Shown here: positions 1-8,522 of the stretch, piece after piece
Position numbering within the stretch: the first letter of the stretch is position 1
Layout of the letters: every line of letters starts with the position of its first letter
Assembly (NCBI GenBank): GCA_028685275.1
Contig: JAQUEG010000010.1
Coordinates: 1-11,157, forward strand
DNA: 11,157 nt
Direction: 5' to 3'
From: Bacilli bacterium
Lineage (GTDB): Bacteria > Bacillota_I > Bacilli_A > RF39 > UBA660
Program-made: the position numbers and the translations under genes
The notes under the pieces: generated by a model
The model's input: the letters and a program-made list of their open reading frames with translations, nothing else
Databases searched by the model: none
Told to the model about the DNA's origin: nothing

Positions 1-10
1 CTTCCGATCT
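1..10. other. Residual Illumina adapter at contig end
   Basis: The window begins with CTTCCGATCT, which is exactly the 3' end of the standard Illumina adapter (its complement is AGATCGGAAG). A 10-base exact match placed precisely at base 1 is very unlikely by chance. The mutL reading frame runs through it and would give Arg-Ser-Glu, where relatives continue with the conserved MutL C-terminus. Genuine genomic sequence therefore most likely starts at base 11. Confidence 0.9.
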
Positions 11-1600
11 ACTAATATTTTCATTTGCTTTTATTGCCATTTTACAACTTAAAGTAATTGCAATTGCCTCGTTAAATTTTTCTAAATTAAAATCTTTTTC
101 CATTACTACTAGTAAATCAATAATTTTTCTAATTGATTCTTCTTCATAACCCTCTAATAACCATATTGGATGACTACGAACCATTAAAGTATTAATACCA
201 ATCTCTTCTATTTCAATTCCTAAATTGTTTAACACATCAAGATTTTGTTTTATAATTAAAAATTCATTACTAGGTAACTCAATATTAAGTGGTAATAATA
301 ATGACGTAATATTTACTTCTGGATTTCCTATTTTTTTAAAATAATACTCATAATTAATTCGTTCTTGAGCAGCATGTTGATCAATTATATACATACCTAA
401 TTCATTTTGACATATAATATAAGTTCCTTGAACTAAACCAACCGGATATATTTCTGGTATTTTTTCATCTTCATTTATATTTGTTTTAATTTCTTTATTT
501 TCCACTTCATTATAAAAAGTTGGTGCTTCTTCAACTAAACGTTCCAAATTAAAACTAATTTCTTCATATTGTGGTTGTACTTGTTCTTTTTGTTTCGCTT
601 CTACTTCTGGAATTAATCTAATTTTCATTAGTTGTTCTTTAATTACATTATTAACTAATTCTTTTAATTCTGCAAATTGACTAAACTTTATATCTAACTT
701 AGTAGGATGAATATTAACATCAACTAAAGTAGGATCAACATTGATATTTAATATAACAATTGGATATTTATCATGGGGAATATAAGTATGATAAGCATCA
801 ATAATAATTCGATTTAATTCAAGATTACGAACAACTCGATTATTAACCAAAGTGATAATATGATTACGATTAGATTTAGTTACCTCTGGATACGAAATAT
901 AACCATTAATATCATAATCATTATTTTCACCTTCAATTAGAATCATTTTTTTAGTAATATTAACTCCATATATTTCTTTAATTACTTTTAATTGATTACC
1001 ACTACCATCGGTATTTAAACTAATCTTATTATCATTACTTAAAGTAAAAGCAATATTAGGATAGGATAAAGCAATTTTATTAATATAATCAATAATATAT
1101 GCATATTCTCGGTATAAACTACTTAAATGCTTTAAACGCGCGGGAGTATTATAGAAGATGTTTTTTACTGTTACAATAGTCCCTTGACGCAAATCACCTT
1201 TTTCCTCATTAATTAATTTTCCCCCTTTTATGTTAAGAACGGTTCCTTCTTGACCATCACTAGTTTTTAAAGTCACTTCACTAACGGCCGCAATTGAAGG
1301 TAATGCTTCACCACGAAAACCTAATGAAGAAATTGCATATAAATCTTCTTCGTTAATTATTTTACTAGTAGCATGAGAAGAAAACGCTAATAAAGCATCG
1401 GCATAATTCATCCCTTTTCCATTATCAGTTACTTTAATTTCCTTTAATCCTGATTCGATTAAATCTATTTTAATTTTAGTGCTTCCCGCATCAATACTAT
1501 TTTCAACTAATTCTTTAACTACTGAAACGTATTTTTTAACTACTTCACCGGCCGCAATTTTATTTGCTAAATCTTCAGTTAATATTTTAATATTTCCCAT
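1..1600 (-). CDS. mutL: DNA mismatch repair protein MutL, 3'-truncated by contig end
   Basis: MutL couples mismatch recognition by MutS to strand incision. About 530 genuine residues are visible. The GHKL ATPase domain shows KELVENSIDAG (29-39), DNGKG (59-63), HATSK (76-80) and GFRGEAL (94-100), then the YNTPARL loop and the VDVNIHPTK segment. After a short linker, the C-terminal domain carries DQHAAQERINYE (407-418), which fits the endonuclease motif DQHA(x)2E(x)4E, so this is a nicking MutL as in Bacillus. The SCK-AIKAN block lies at the very end; by comparison with B. subtilis about 45-50 residues, including the CPHGRP metal motif, are missing. The last three codons fall in adapter sequence. 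The start at 1600 is preferred (GTGGTGAT just upstream, protein begins MGNIKIL); an in-frame ATG at 1606 is possible. Oddity: the near-invariant ERP before S-V-V-K-E is KKY here (22-24). Confidence 0.96.
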   Translation of the reverse strand, partial: MGNIKILTEDLANKIAAGEVVKKYVSVVKELVENSIDAGSTKIKIDLIESGLKEIKVTDNGKGMNYADALLAFSSHATSKIINEEDLYAISSLGFRGEALPSIAAVSEVTLKTSDGQEGTVLNIKGGKLINEEKGDLRQGTIVTVKNIFYNTPARLKHLSSLYREYAYIIDYINKIALSYPNIAFTLSNDNKISLNTDGSGNQLKVIKEIYGVNITKKMILIEGENNDYDINGYISYPEVTKSNRNHIITLVNNRVVRNLELNRIIIDAYHTYIPHDKYPIVILNINVDPTLVDVNIHPTKLDIKFSQFAELKELVNNVIKEQLMKIRLIPEVEAKQKEQVQPQYEEISFNLERLVEEAPTFYNEVENKEIKTNINEDEKIPEIYPVGLVQGTYIICQNELGMYIIDQHAAQERINYEYYFKKIGNPEVNITSLLLPLNIELPSNEFLIIKQNLDVLNNLGIEIEEIGINTLMVRSHPIWLLEGYEEESIRKIIDLLVVMEKDFNLEKFNEAIAITLSCKMAIKANENISRSE

Positions 1601-1637
1601 TTTCATCACCACTCTCAATTAAAACAAATATAAAACT

Positions 1638-1666
1638 ATTTAATACTTAAAATAATTATTTGTCAA
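1638..1666 (-). promoter_or_regulatory. Probable sigma-A promoter of mutL
   Basis: In the 72-base gap between the prepilin peptidase stop and mutL, the minus strand has a perfect -35 box TTGACA (1661-1666). A 17-base spacer separates it from a weaker -10 box TTAAAT (1638-1643). This suggests that mutL has its own promoter in addition to any read-through from the pilus genes. The -10 is only a 4/6 match. Confidence 0.5.
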
Positions 1667-1672
1667 TCTTTT

Positions 1673-2440
1673 TTATTTACCAATTAATAAATCAATTAAT
1701 AATGTTACATCGATTTGCTGAAAATATGTTATTAATGCGGCAATACTAAGAAAAGGCCCGAAAGGAATAACATTAGTTTTATATTTATTTAAAACAATTA
1801 AGGAAATAGGTAAAGCAATAAATGATGCTAAAAAGATAGTTAAAATAGTTGATTCCCAACCTAGTACCAAACCAAAAATAACCATTAATTTTATATCAGC
1901 ACCACCCAAAGATTCTTTTTTAAATAAAAAGTCCCCTAATAATTTAATTAAATACAACACAATAAAAGGAATAATAGCCATTAATATTAAATTAATAAAG
2001 CGATACTCCATTGTTAATCTAGTAATAAATAACATGATACCCCCTAATAATAAAATTTCATCAGGGATAATCATATATTTTAAATCAGAAATAGTGCTAA
2101 CTAATAAAACCGAAACAAAAATCATAGCAACTAAAACTTCCATTGATAATCCAAAAATTAAATAACAAATAACAAATAAAATACCAGTCAAAGCCTCAAT
2201 AACAGGATAAAAAAGAGATATTTTAGTTTTACATTTAGTACACTTACCATTTTGCCATAAATAAGAAAAAACCGGGATTAATTCCCAAATAGTTAACTTT
2301 TTTTTACATTTTGGGCAATGCGAGGATGGTTTTAAAATTGACATTCCTTGTGGCAATCGATAACCAACCACATTATAAAATGATCCCATAATTAAACCAA
2401 AGATAAAAAAGACACTACTATAAATGTATATTTCAACCAT
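1673..2440 (-). CDS. pilD: Prepilin peptidase (A24 family, PilD/ComC type)
   Basis: This bifunctional membrane enzyme cleaves the leader of type IV or competence pseudopilins at the cytoplasmic face and usually N-methylates the new N-terminus. The 255-residue protein begins with a membrane segment ending in GSFYNVVGYRLP (19-30), the signature of the N-terminal domain. A zinc-type four-cysteine loop follows (C42, C45, C67, C70). The peptidase core has the two expected aspartates, D119 in SDLKYMIIPD and D182 in GGADIKL, and ends with the conserved IPFGPF (225-230). Several hydrophobic helices are visible. The start has an ideal SD, AAAGGAGG, six bases upstream of ATG. It follows the PilC-like gene by 17 bases, so the two are probably co-transcribed. 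No pilin or assembly ATPase gene is in the window, so the pilus it serves (DNA uptake or other) is inferred. ComC is the Bacillus name for this family. Confidence 0.95.
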   Translation of the reverse strand: MVEIYIYSSVFFIFGLIMGSFYNVVGYRLPQGMSILKPSSHCPKCKKKLTIWELIPVFSYLWQNGKCTKCKTKISLFYPVIEALTGILFVICYLIFGLSMEVLVAMIFVSVLLVSTISDLKYMIIPDEILLLGGIMLFITRLTMEYRFINLILMAIIPFIVLYLIKLLGDFLFKKESLGGADIKLMVIFGLVLGWESTILTIFLASFIALPISLIVLNKYKTNVIPFGPFLSIAALITYFQQIDVTLLIDLLIGK

Positions 2441-2457
2441 TATAAACCTCCTTTGTT

Positions 2458-4440
2458 TTAGCCTAATTGTCCATATAATTCAAACATTGGTAAAATAACA
2501 GATAATAGGATAAAACCAACAATGACAGTAATAAATACAATCATAACTGGTTCAATAAATGTTTTTACCTGATTAACAGCAGTTCGATGTTCTTCTTGAT
2601 AATAATCAGCTACTTTATCCATCATTGAACCTGGTTGACCTGTTCTTTCCCCAGTTAACAACATTTCATAAGCTACGATCGGAAAAGCCCAATGATTCTT
2701 AAATGAATTAGAAATTGATTCACCTCTCGCAATATTAGTAATAGTATCAAAAATAAGCATTTTATAAATTTCATTATTAGTAATCTTACTTAAAATTTCC
2801 ATACTATCGGTAATAAAAACATTATGATTTAATAATGATGCAAAGGTTTTAGCAAACATAGTAACTTCATTATAAATGATAATCTTTCCAACTACTGGTA
2901 AATGCATTAATAACCACTGGATTAGTGTTTTAAACATCTTAACATTAGAGTAAATAGCAATTGAGCCACCAATTGCTGCTATTAATCCTAGAATTAAATA
3001 TAAAATATTTCGTTGTAAATAATCACTAATAGTAATTGTAAAACGCGTAATTACCGGTAATCCCCCCCCCATATCTTTATACATTTCGACAAACTCAGGA
3101 ATAACAAAAATCATAATAAAAGAAATAACCGTAATCGCAAAAATAAAAATTACAGTTGGATAAGTCATGGCTGAAATCATTTGTTTTCTTGTTTTATGAA
3201 TAACCGTATAATAATCCGCCATACTATCTAAAGTCTCTGGTAAATTACCAGCAAGTTCAGCTGATTTAATCATATTAACTAACAATCGCGGGAAAGCTTT
3301 TCCTTGTTTTGCTAAAGCTTCACTAAAACTTTCACCCATTGTTAATTCATATACAATAGAACGATATAAATCTTTTTTTTCTTTCTTTTTATTTTGTTTT
3401 CCTAAAATTTTTATCGCATCAACTAATGGAATCCCAGCTTTAATATAAGTTGATAATTGGGTTAATAAAAATACTAATTCGCTGGTTTTTACTTTGTTAT
3501 AACCTTTTTTTCCAAAATTTAAACCTTTAAATGTTTCTATTTCATATATTTCATATCCTTCTGCTAATAAATAAGAATGAACATCTAACTTTGAATAAGC
3601 AGATAATTTCCCTTTTTCAATTTTACCATCAGAATTTTTACCAGTATAACGATACATAATCTTTTCTTCACTTCTAACTTCATCTGATCCTTCAAAATCA
3701 ACTAATAAAGTCTGCCTTTTCATTTCCATTCTATTTCTTCTATCCCTAACAAAGGATAAGTTACCATACCAATCAATAAGCCCTTTTTTTATTTTTTGTG
3801 GTAATTGAGCTAAACTTTTTATCCAATCCTTCGTTTTATCAATTATATTTTCAATTAAATCCCAAACTGAAACAATTAATTTTTTGATAAAACTATAAAT
3901 AAATACAAATGGATAAATAAATATTTTATAAACACCAATACTAATAAATTTTATTGCTAACCAAAAATAAAGCGGAATTTTACTTATTAATTTTAATAAA
4001 TTAATTACTTGTCCCACTATAAATTTAATAATATTTATAATTAATAAAACAACTTGTTTTAAAACATAATATATTTTTTGTAAAATTAAAACAAGCCCAC
4101 GATATATATTTTTAAATATTAAAAAAATATATTTACTAATTTGGATAATAATTAATGCAATTATTTTATAAGTATAAATAATAACTGTTTGTCCACCTTT
4201 AAACAAATATAGCAAAACATATTTTAAGCCTTTATAAAGTAAAACAATTATTGTTTTTATAGATTGAAATAACACAATAACTATCTTTCTTATTATTAAA
4301 TATAAGTTAACACCAATAATTTCAATTAATTTAGCAAAATACTTGATCATAATTAAAAAATAATGAATTATTCTTTCAAAAACAATAAAAACACCTAAAC
4401 TAAAATATTTAAATGGTAGTATCACACTTTTTAAAAGCAT
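2458..4440 (-). CDS. pilC: PilC/ComGB/GspF-family pilus platform protein with long amphipathic N-terminal extension
   Basis: This is the inner-membrane platform protein of type IV pilus, competence or type II secretion systems, which couples the assembly ATPase to pilin polymerisation. With ATG at 4440 it is 660 residues, against about 350-410 for the family. The C-terminal 400 residues are standard: a MYRYTGKNSDGK start near 262, a first T2SSF domain (about 319-445, with LSTYIKAGIPL and the AELAGNLPETL block), a second domain (about 522-650) and the terminal hydrophobic helix ending in ILPMFELYGQLG. Residues 1 to about 250 are an unusual Ile/Leu/Tyr/Lys-rich stretch with basic residues at an 11-residue period (70, 81, 92, 103, 114, then 128, 139, 150). 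A run of nine G's on the coding strand encodes Met-Gly-Gly-Gly near 457-460. It is the first gene of a unit with the prepilin peptidase. The family is certain; the role of the extension is unknown. Confidence 0.93.
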   Translation of the reverse strand: MLLKSVILPFKYFSLGVFIVFERIIHYFLIMIKYFAKLIEIIGVNLYLIIRKIVIVLFQSIKTIIVLLYKGLKYVLLYLFKGGQTVIIYTYKIIALIIIQISKYIFLIFKNIYRGLVLILQKIYYVLKQVVLLIINIIKFIVGQVINLLKLISKIPLYFWLAIKFISIGVYKIFIYPFVFIYSFIKKLIVSVWDLIENIIDKTKDWIKSLAQLPQKIKKGLIDWYGNLSFVRDRRNRMEMKRQTLLVDFEGSDEVRSEEKIMYRYTGKNSDGKIEKGKLSAYSKLDVHSYLLAEGYEIYEIETFKGLNFGKKGYNKVKTSELVFLLTQLSTYIKAGIPLVDAIKILGKQNKKKEKKDLYRSIVYELTMGESFSEALAKQGKAFPRLLVNMIKSAELAGNLPETLDSMADYYTVIHKTRKQMISAMTYPTVIFIFAITVISFIMIFVIPEFVEMYKDMGGGLPVITRFTITISDYLQRNILYLILGLIAAIGGSIAIYSNVKMFKTLIQWLLMHLPVVGKIIIYNEVTMFAKTFASLLNHNVFITDSMEILSKITNNEIYKMLIFDTITNIARGESISNSFKNHWAFPIVAYEMLLTGERTGQPGSMMDKVADYYQEEHRTAVNQVKTFIEPVMIVFITVIVGFILLSVILPMFELYGQLG

Positions 4441-4456
4441 CCGGTTGCACCTCCCC
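4438..4456 (-). promoter_or_regulatory. Ribosome binding site that fixes the pilC start
   Basis: The minus strand has GGGGAGGTG (4448-4456) followed seven bases later by ATG (4438-4440). An in-frame TTG at 4458 would give a protein six residues longer, but it sits immediately before this SD and has none of its own. The ATG at 4440 is therefore the likely start. Confidence 0.85.
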
Positions 4457-4482
4457 AAACATAAGGGAACTATTATAATAAG

Positions 4483-4511
4483 ATTATAACATAAATAATC
4501 TTTTTTTTAAA
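4483..4511 (-). promoter_or_regulatory. Extended -10 promoter driving the pilC-pilD unit
   Basis: The minus strand has -35 TTTAAA (4506-4511), a 17-base spacer and a perfect -10 TATAAT (4483-4488). The -10 is preceded by TG one base upstream (TGTTATAAT), the extended -10 form. The expected transcript would begin near 4476, about 35 bases before the ATG. A second TATAAT lies a few bases downstream without a recognisable -35. The same 113-base region must also hold the promoter of the divergent plus-strand gene, for which only a weak TATATT (4531-4536) is visible. Confidence 0.6.
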
Positions 4512-4553
4512 CTTTTTTTCGCTTGTTTCATATATTATCCTAGGAGGTATTCT

Positions 4554-4919
4554 ATGTTTAATAATCAATGGAACCCTGCTTTTCAATATTATAATAACGG
4601 GAGGGGTCCAAATATGAACTGGGGCAATATATTTAATAATCCAAATTCAATTCCTAATTACAATACTAACTTAAAAAAACCAGGAGTAAATTGGAATGGT
4701 ATTTTAAATAACACCCAAAAAACTTTAAATATTGTAAATCAAGCAATCCCTATTTTTTATCAAATGAAACCAGTTTGGAATAACGCTAAAACTTTAATGC
4801 GTGTATTTAGCGAATTTAATAATGTAAATAAAACCACTAGTAATACAGTAACTAATATTAAAACTACCGAAAGCGGTAGTCAAAATTTAAATAATAATCT
4901 TCCACAATTCTTTACTTAA
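4554..4919 (+). CDS. Small Asn-rich protein, YqfQ/VrrA-like (tentative)
   Basis: This 121-residue protein is read from ATG with a strong SD (AGGAGGT five bases upstream), which supports real translation. Residues 1 to about 45 are low-complexity, rich in Asn, Pro, Gly, Trp and Tyr. Residues 49-85 form the only ordered-looking part (ILNNTQKTLNIVNQAIPIFY, then MKPVWNNAKTLMRVFSEF). The tail is Asn/Thr/Ser-rich. There is no signal peptide, membrane helix or cysteine. The middle resembles the YqfQ (VrrA) family of Bacillus, where a Gly/Pro-rich head precedes a Q-K-x-L-x(4)-Q-x(2)-P...P-x(2)-N helix pair. In B. subtilis yqfQ lies close to trmK, as here. The match is from memory of the family pattern and is weak, so the function is unknown. 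It is the only gene on the plus strand, divergent from pilC and convergent with trmK. Confidence 0.72.
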   Translation: MFNNQWNPAFQYYNNGRGPNMNWGNIFNNPNSIPNYNTNLKKPGVNWNGILNNTQKTLNIVNQAIPIFYQMKPVWNNAKTLMRVFSEFNNVNKTTSNTVTNIKTTESGSQNLNNNLPQFFT

Positions 4920-4960
4920 TAAATATAAATAATATGTGATATGAATATAAATCTATACCA

Positions 4961-5635
4961 TTATTTATCATTTACTACTTGTAAATTTTTTAAATAGTTT
5001 TTAATTTGCCTTCTTTTATGTATATATTGAAAAGGAATAACCAATAATAATTGCTTTTGTTTCGCAATTTCTTTTTTTATAAATTGTTTAAATAAAGGTG
5101 AATTTTCTTTAATTAAATGTGGCCCTAAAATTAATTCTTTTTTAGTATATTTTTGCTTACCTCGTTTAAAAGATATTATTGGATAAATAATATCTTTTTC
5201 TGATACTAATTTTTCTTTTTCAATATAAAAACCAATTTGACAAAGATATTTTCTAATTAATAAAGGATTAGTATTTGATTGAATAACAATATGATTAATT
5301 TCTTTTAATTTACTTTTTCCTTCTTTTAAAATAGAAATGATTTTGTGATGACCTAACCCCGCTAAAACAATAGTATCAACTTCGCCAGAAGCTAAACAAA
5401 ATAATCCATTACCAAGACGTAATGCAATTTTACTTTCTAATTTTGCTTGTTCAATATTTTTTTGGGCTTGATTAATAGCACCCCTACTAATATCTACTGC
5501 TATAACTTTATTTACTATTTTACTTTTTACTAACATAATAGCTAATAAAGCATGATCGCAACCAATATCAATTACTTTTGCATTTTTCTCAATATAATCA
5601 GCAATTGCTTTTAATCTTAAAGACACTTTAATCAC
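4961..5635 (-). CDS. trmK: tRNA (adenine22-N1)-methyltransferase TrmK
   Basis: TrmK methylates N1 of A22 in the D-loop of tRNAs, using S-adenosylmethionine. The 224-residue protein opens with [11 protein letters not shown], typical of the family. The SAM-binding motif I is VIDIGCDHA (21-29), VIAVDIS (44-50) is the acidic motif II, and NGL (76-78) follows. The usual AGMGG motif is AGLGH here (92-96), and the usual LQPN is QSNTN, so the catalytic face has drifted. The C-terminal helical part is slightly shorter than in B. subtilis. GTG at 5635 is taken as start because AAAGGA lies eight bases upstream and the frame overlaps the rpoD stop by eight bases. The rpoD-trmK order is as in Bacilli, but the usual next gene (the Nif3-like yqfO) is absent; the plus-strand small gene follows instead. 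Confidence 0.9.
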   Translation of the reverse strand: MIKVSLRLKAIADYIEKNAKVIDIGCDHALLAIMLVKSKIVNKVIAVDISRGAINQAQKNIEQAKLESKIALRLGNGLFCLASGEVDTIVLAGLGHHKIISILKEGKSKLKEINHIVIQSNTNPLLIRKYLCQIGFYIEKEKLVSEKDIIYPIISFKRGKQKYTKKELILGPHLIKENSPLFKQFIKKEIAKQKQLLLVIPFQYIHKRRQIKNYLKNLQVVNDK

Positions 5636-6707
5636 TCATATAATCCTTTAATTTACGAGATCTTGATGGATGTCTTAATTTGCGTAAAGCTTTTGCTTCA
5701 ATTTGTCTAATTCTTTCTCTTGTAACTCCAAAAATATTACCAACTTCTTCTAAAGTACGACATGTCCCATCTTCTAAACCAAATCTTAATTTTAACACTT
5801 GTCCTTCTCTTTCAGTTAAAGTATTTAAAACATCATTTATTTCATCTTTTAAAACTTCATTTATAGCATATTCTTCCGGTGTTAAATTAGATATATCTTT
5901 AATAAAATCACCTAAATGAGAATCTTCTTCTTCCCCTACTGGTGTTTCTAATGATAATGGATCTTGAGCAATTTTAAATATTTCCCTTACCTTTTCTACC
6001 GTTAATCCCATTTTTTCAGCTAATTGTTCTTCCGTTGGTTCCCTATTTAATTCAAGTGTTAATTGACGCTGTGTTCGTTTTAAACGATTAATTGTTTCTA
6101 CCATATGAACTGGTACCCGAATGGTTTTAGCTTGATCGGCAATTGCACGCGTAATTGCTTGTCTTACCCACCAAGTCGCATAAGTAGAAAATTTAAAACC
6201 TTTACTTGCATCAAATTTTTCAACTGCTTTCATTAAACCAATATTTCCTTCTTGAATTAAATCAAGAAATGATAAATTTCTTCCTACATAACGTTTAGCA
6301 ATACTAACAACTAAACGTAAATTACTTTCCGCTAAAATATTTTTAGCTTCTTCATCTCCCTCTTCAATCCTTTTTGATAAAGATAATTCTTCCTCTAAAC
6401 TTAATAAACTAATTTTGCCAATTTCTTTTAAATACATACGTACCGGATCATTTATCCCAACTGTTTTAGGAATAGATAAATCTTGGATAATTTCTTTCGT
6501 ATCATCTTTTTCTTCTTCAGCTTCTTCTGATACAATTTCAATTCCCAAATCTTGAAAAACATTATATAATTCATCTAAAGAATCATTATCTAATTCTAAA
6601 CCTTTTAATTCATCAGCTAATTCTTCAAAAGTAATATAACCTCTTTCTTTTCCTATTTTAATTAGCGTTTTCTTTCTTTCCTCAAAAGTTTTAATTTCAT
6701 CAATCAC
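5628..6707 (-). CDS. rpoD: RNA polymerase primary sigma factor RpoD (SigA)
   Basis: This is the housekeeping sigma-70 factor that directs RNA polymerase to -10/-35 promoters. The 359-residue length matches Gram-positive SigA (B. subtilis 371). Region 1.1 (about 5-60) is followed by a short acidic linker (61-70). Region 1.2 begins at [11 protein letters not shown] (87-97). Region 2 runs from [12 protein letters not shown] to the [11 protein letters not shown] helix that melts the -10 (175-185). Region 3 covers about 195-250, and region 4 contains the helix-turn-helix [20 protein letters not shown] (318-337). The start is GTG at 6707, with GGAG nine bases upstream; the ATG at 6700 is out of frame. 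It overlaps the end of dnaG by eight bases, so translation is probably coupled. The dnaG-rpoD pair is the macromolecular synthesis arrangement of Firmicutes. Confidence 0.98.
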   Translation of the reverse strand: MIDEIKTFEERKKTLIKIGKERGYITFEELADELKGLELDNDSLDELYNVFQDLGIEIVSEEAEEEKDDTKEIIQDLSIPKTVGINDPVRMYLKEIGKISLLSLEEELSLSKRIEEGDEEAKNILAESNLRLVVSIAKRYVGRNLSFLDLIQEGNIGLMKAVEKFDASKGFKFSTYATWWVRQAITRAIADQAKTIRVPVHMVETINRLKRTQRQLTLELNREPTEEQLAEKMGLTVEKVREIFKIAQDPLSLETPVGEEEDSHLGDFIKDISNLTPEEYAINEVLKDEINDVLNTLTEREGQVLKLRFGLEDGTCRTLEEVGNIFGVTRERIRQIEAKALRKLRHPSRSRKLKDYMSD

Positions 6708-8460
6708 TTATATCGACTCCTTTTTTTATTTCAATTATTTTAGTAGCAATTTCTGTTTTTAATTCTATATCAGTTTCTTTTTTAAATTGTTCTTCTAAAT
6801 TATTAAGTTCAAGATTAATGGTAAATTCATCTAAGACTTTAATATAATCATTAATTTCATCTTCAAGATATTCTTCTGGCAATTGTAAAGCCATTATTTT
6901 AGTAGTTAAATTAACCAACTCTTCTTTATCACCTAAATAGCTTAAATAATCAGCTATTTCAATATTTTTATATTTATCATAATACTGAACTATTTCACTT
7001 GCTAAATAACGAGCAATTTGATTTGGAAAATAACAATTATGATTTTTATATATTTTTATTACTTCCTTATAATGTAACATATAATACAACATTCGTTGTT
7101 CTGCTTGTTCGTATTTGTTCAATCTTTTAACACTTTTTTTCACTTCTGGTTTTTTATTATTGATTTTAGGTTTTTTATTTATTTCCTTATTTAGTATGTT
7201 AGTTAAAGTTTCAATTGATACATTAGTTTCCGCACTTATTTTTTGCAATAATAATTCTCTGACTACAGTATCATTAATATTACTTAATTCTTTAATTACT
7301 TCATCAATATAAAGAGATATCGCATTAGGATCATTAAAGTTTTTCTCTTTTTTTAAATATTCAATTTTATAATTTATAAATGAAACTGGTTCTTCAATTT
7401 GTTTTAAAAAAGCATTAATACCTTTTTTCTCAATATAATCATCAGGATCAAAATTATCACTTAAACGTATTACTTGTGGGATAACATTAATATTACTTAA
7501 TTCATTACCACAGTTAATTGTTGCTTTCGCTCCGGCTTCATCGCCATCAAAACACAAAATAATTTGTGATGCTAATTTTTTTATTAATAACGCTTGTTCA
7601 TGAGTAATTGCGGTTCCCATTGTAGCAACAACATTTTTTACACCATGCTTATATAATGCTAAAACATCCATAAAACCTTCCACAATAATTACTTTTTTTT
7701 GACGTCTAGCTTCATCTTTCGCTCGATGATAGTTATATAATAATTCCCCTTTTTTAAATAACTTTGATTCTTTTGAATTAATATATTTAGCAGTATCCAA
7801 TTCACTATATATACGACCACTAAAACCAATAACTTGTCCACTTAAATTCCATAAAGGAAACATAATCCGATTAACAAAAATATCCTTAAGTTCATCGTTA
7901 TTAAAATTACAAATCCCACTTTCTGTTATTTCAGTTATTGAAAACTTGTTTTTTTGTAATAAATTAGAAACTTTATTATTAAATGGTGCTAAACCAATTT
8001 GAAATTCATTAATAATTTCATCAGTAAAATTACGTTGATATAAATACTCCTTAGCGTCTTTTCCATTAGCAGTATTTAAATAATTTTGATAAAACTTATT
8101 ACTTAAATCATAAATTTTATATAAATTTTCATATTGGTCATTTTTTTTAAATTTAATATAATCACTAATTGGTAAAGAAACACCTACTTTATTAGCCATT
8201 AATTTTACAGCTTCAATAAAATTCAAATGTTCATATTCCATTAAAAAAGTAAATACATTACCCGAAGCCCCACAAACAAAACAAGTATATATTTGTTTTT
8301 CAGGAGATATACTCATACTAGGACTATGATCGTCATGAAAAGGACAAAGGGCAAAATAATTTTTCCCTTTTTGTGTTAATGGTAAATATTCCGATATAAC
8401 ATCAACAATATCAACTTTATTCCTAATTTCAATAATTAAATCATTACTTATTTTAGGCAT
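6700..8460 (-). CDS. dnaG: DNA primase DnaG
   Basis: DnaG synthesises RNA primers at the replication fork and docks on the DnaB-type helicase. It is 586 residues, close to the usual 600. The N-terminal CHC2 zinc finger has C39, H42, C60 and C63 (CPFH and CFVC). The RNA polymerase core follows, including the [16 protein letters not shown] strand block (201-216). The TOPRIM centre has EGFMDV (261-266) and the metal-binding DGDEAG (305-310). The C-terminal 150 residues are helical and Lys/Glu-rich, as expected for the helicase-binding domain, which varies between species. The SD is weak (GGGAAG about 14 bases upstream, partial GTGGT nearer), but an in-frame TAG shortly upstream leaves ATG 8460 as the only reasonable start. 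It ends in TGA, evidence for the standard genetic code. It heads the dnaG-rpoD-trmK unit. Confidence 0.98.
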   Translation of the reverse strand: MPKISNDLIIEIRNKVDIVDVISEYLPLTQKGKNYFALCPFHDDHSPSMSISPEKQIYTCFVCGASGNVFTFLMEYEHLNFIEAVKLMANKVGVSLPISDYIKFKKNDQYENLYKIYDLSNKFYQNYLNTANGKDAKEYLYQRNFTDEIINEFQIGLAPFNNKVSNLLQKNKFSITEITESGICNFNNDELKDIFVNRIMFPLWNLSGQVIGFSGRIYSELDTAKYINSKESKLFKKGELLYNYHRAKDEARRQKKVIIVEGFMDVLALYKHGVKNVVATMGTAITHEQALLIKKLASQIILCFDGDEAGAKATINCGNELSNINVIPQVIRLSDNFDPDDYIEKKGINAFLKQIEEPVSFINYKIEYLKKEKNFNDPNAISLYIDEVIKELSNINDTVVRELLLQKISAETNVSIETLTNILNKEINKKPKINNKKPEVKKSVKRLNKYEQAEQRMLYYMLHYKEVIKIYKNHNCYFPNQIARYLASEIVQYYDKYKNIEIADYLSYLGDKEELVNLTTKIMALQLPEEYLEDEINDYIKVLDEFTINLELNNLEEQFKKETDIELKTEIATKIIEIKKGVDISD

Positions 8461-8522
8461 ATGACCACTACTTCCCTACTATTTTATTCTACAAAATTAA
8501 TTAAAACTCCCCTATTAAATAG

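Noticed and set aside
4441..4458. TTG start at 4458 for the PilC-like gene
   Set aside because: It adds six residues encoded by the SD itself (GGGGAGGTG); the ATG at 4440 has that SD at correct spacing.
4925..4968. 9-bp inverted repeat ATAAATAAT / ATTATTTAT between the convergent genes as a terminator
   Set aside because: The arms contain only A and T, the loop is about 26 bases and there is no clear T-tail; chance is likely in this base composition.
5680..5919. 79-residue plus-strand open frame opposite rpoD
   Set aside because: It lies fully inside conserved rpoD regions 3-4, with no SD or recognisable product.
6700..6702. Mycoplasma genetic code (TGA as Trp)
   Set aside because: dnaG and the 44-residue gene end in TGA at sensible positions, and conserved tryptophans, e.g. 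in the RpoD TYATWW helix, use TGG.
7115..7312. 65-residue plus-strand open frame opposite dnaG
   Set aside because: It is an antisense shadow of the Lys/Asn-rich part of primase, without an SD.
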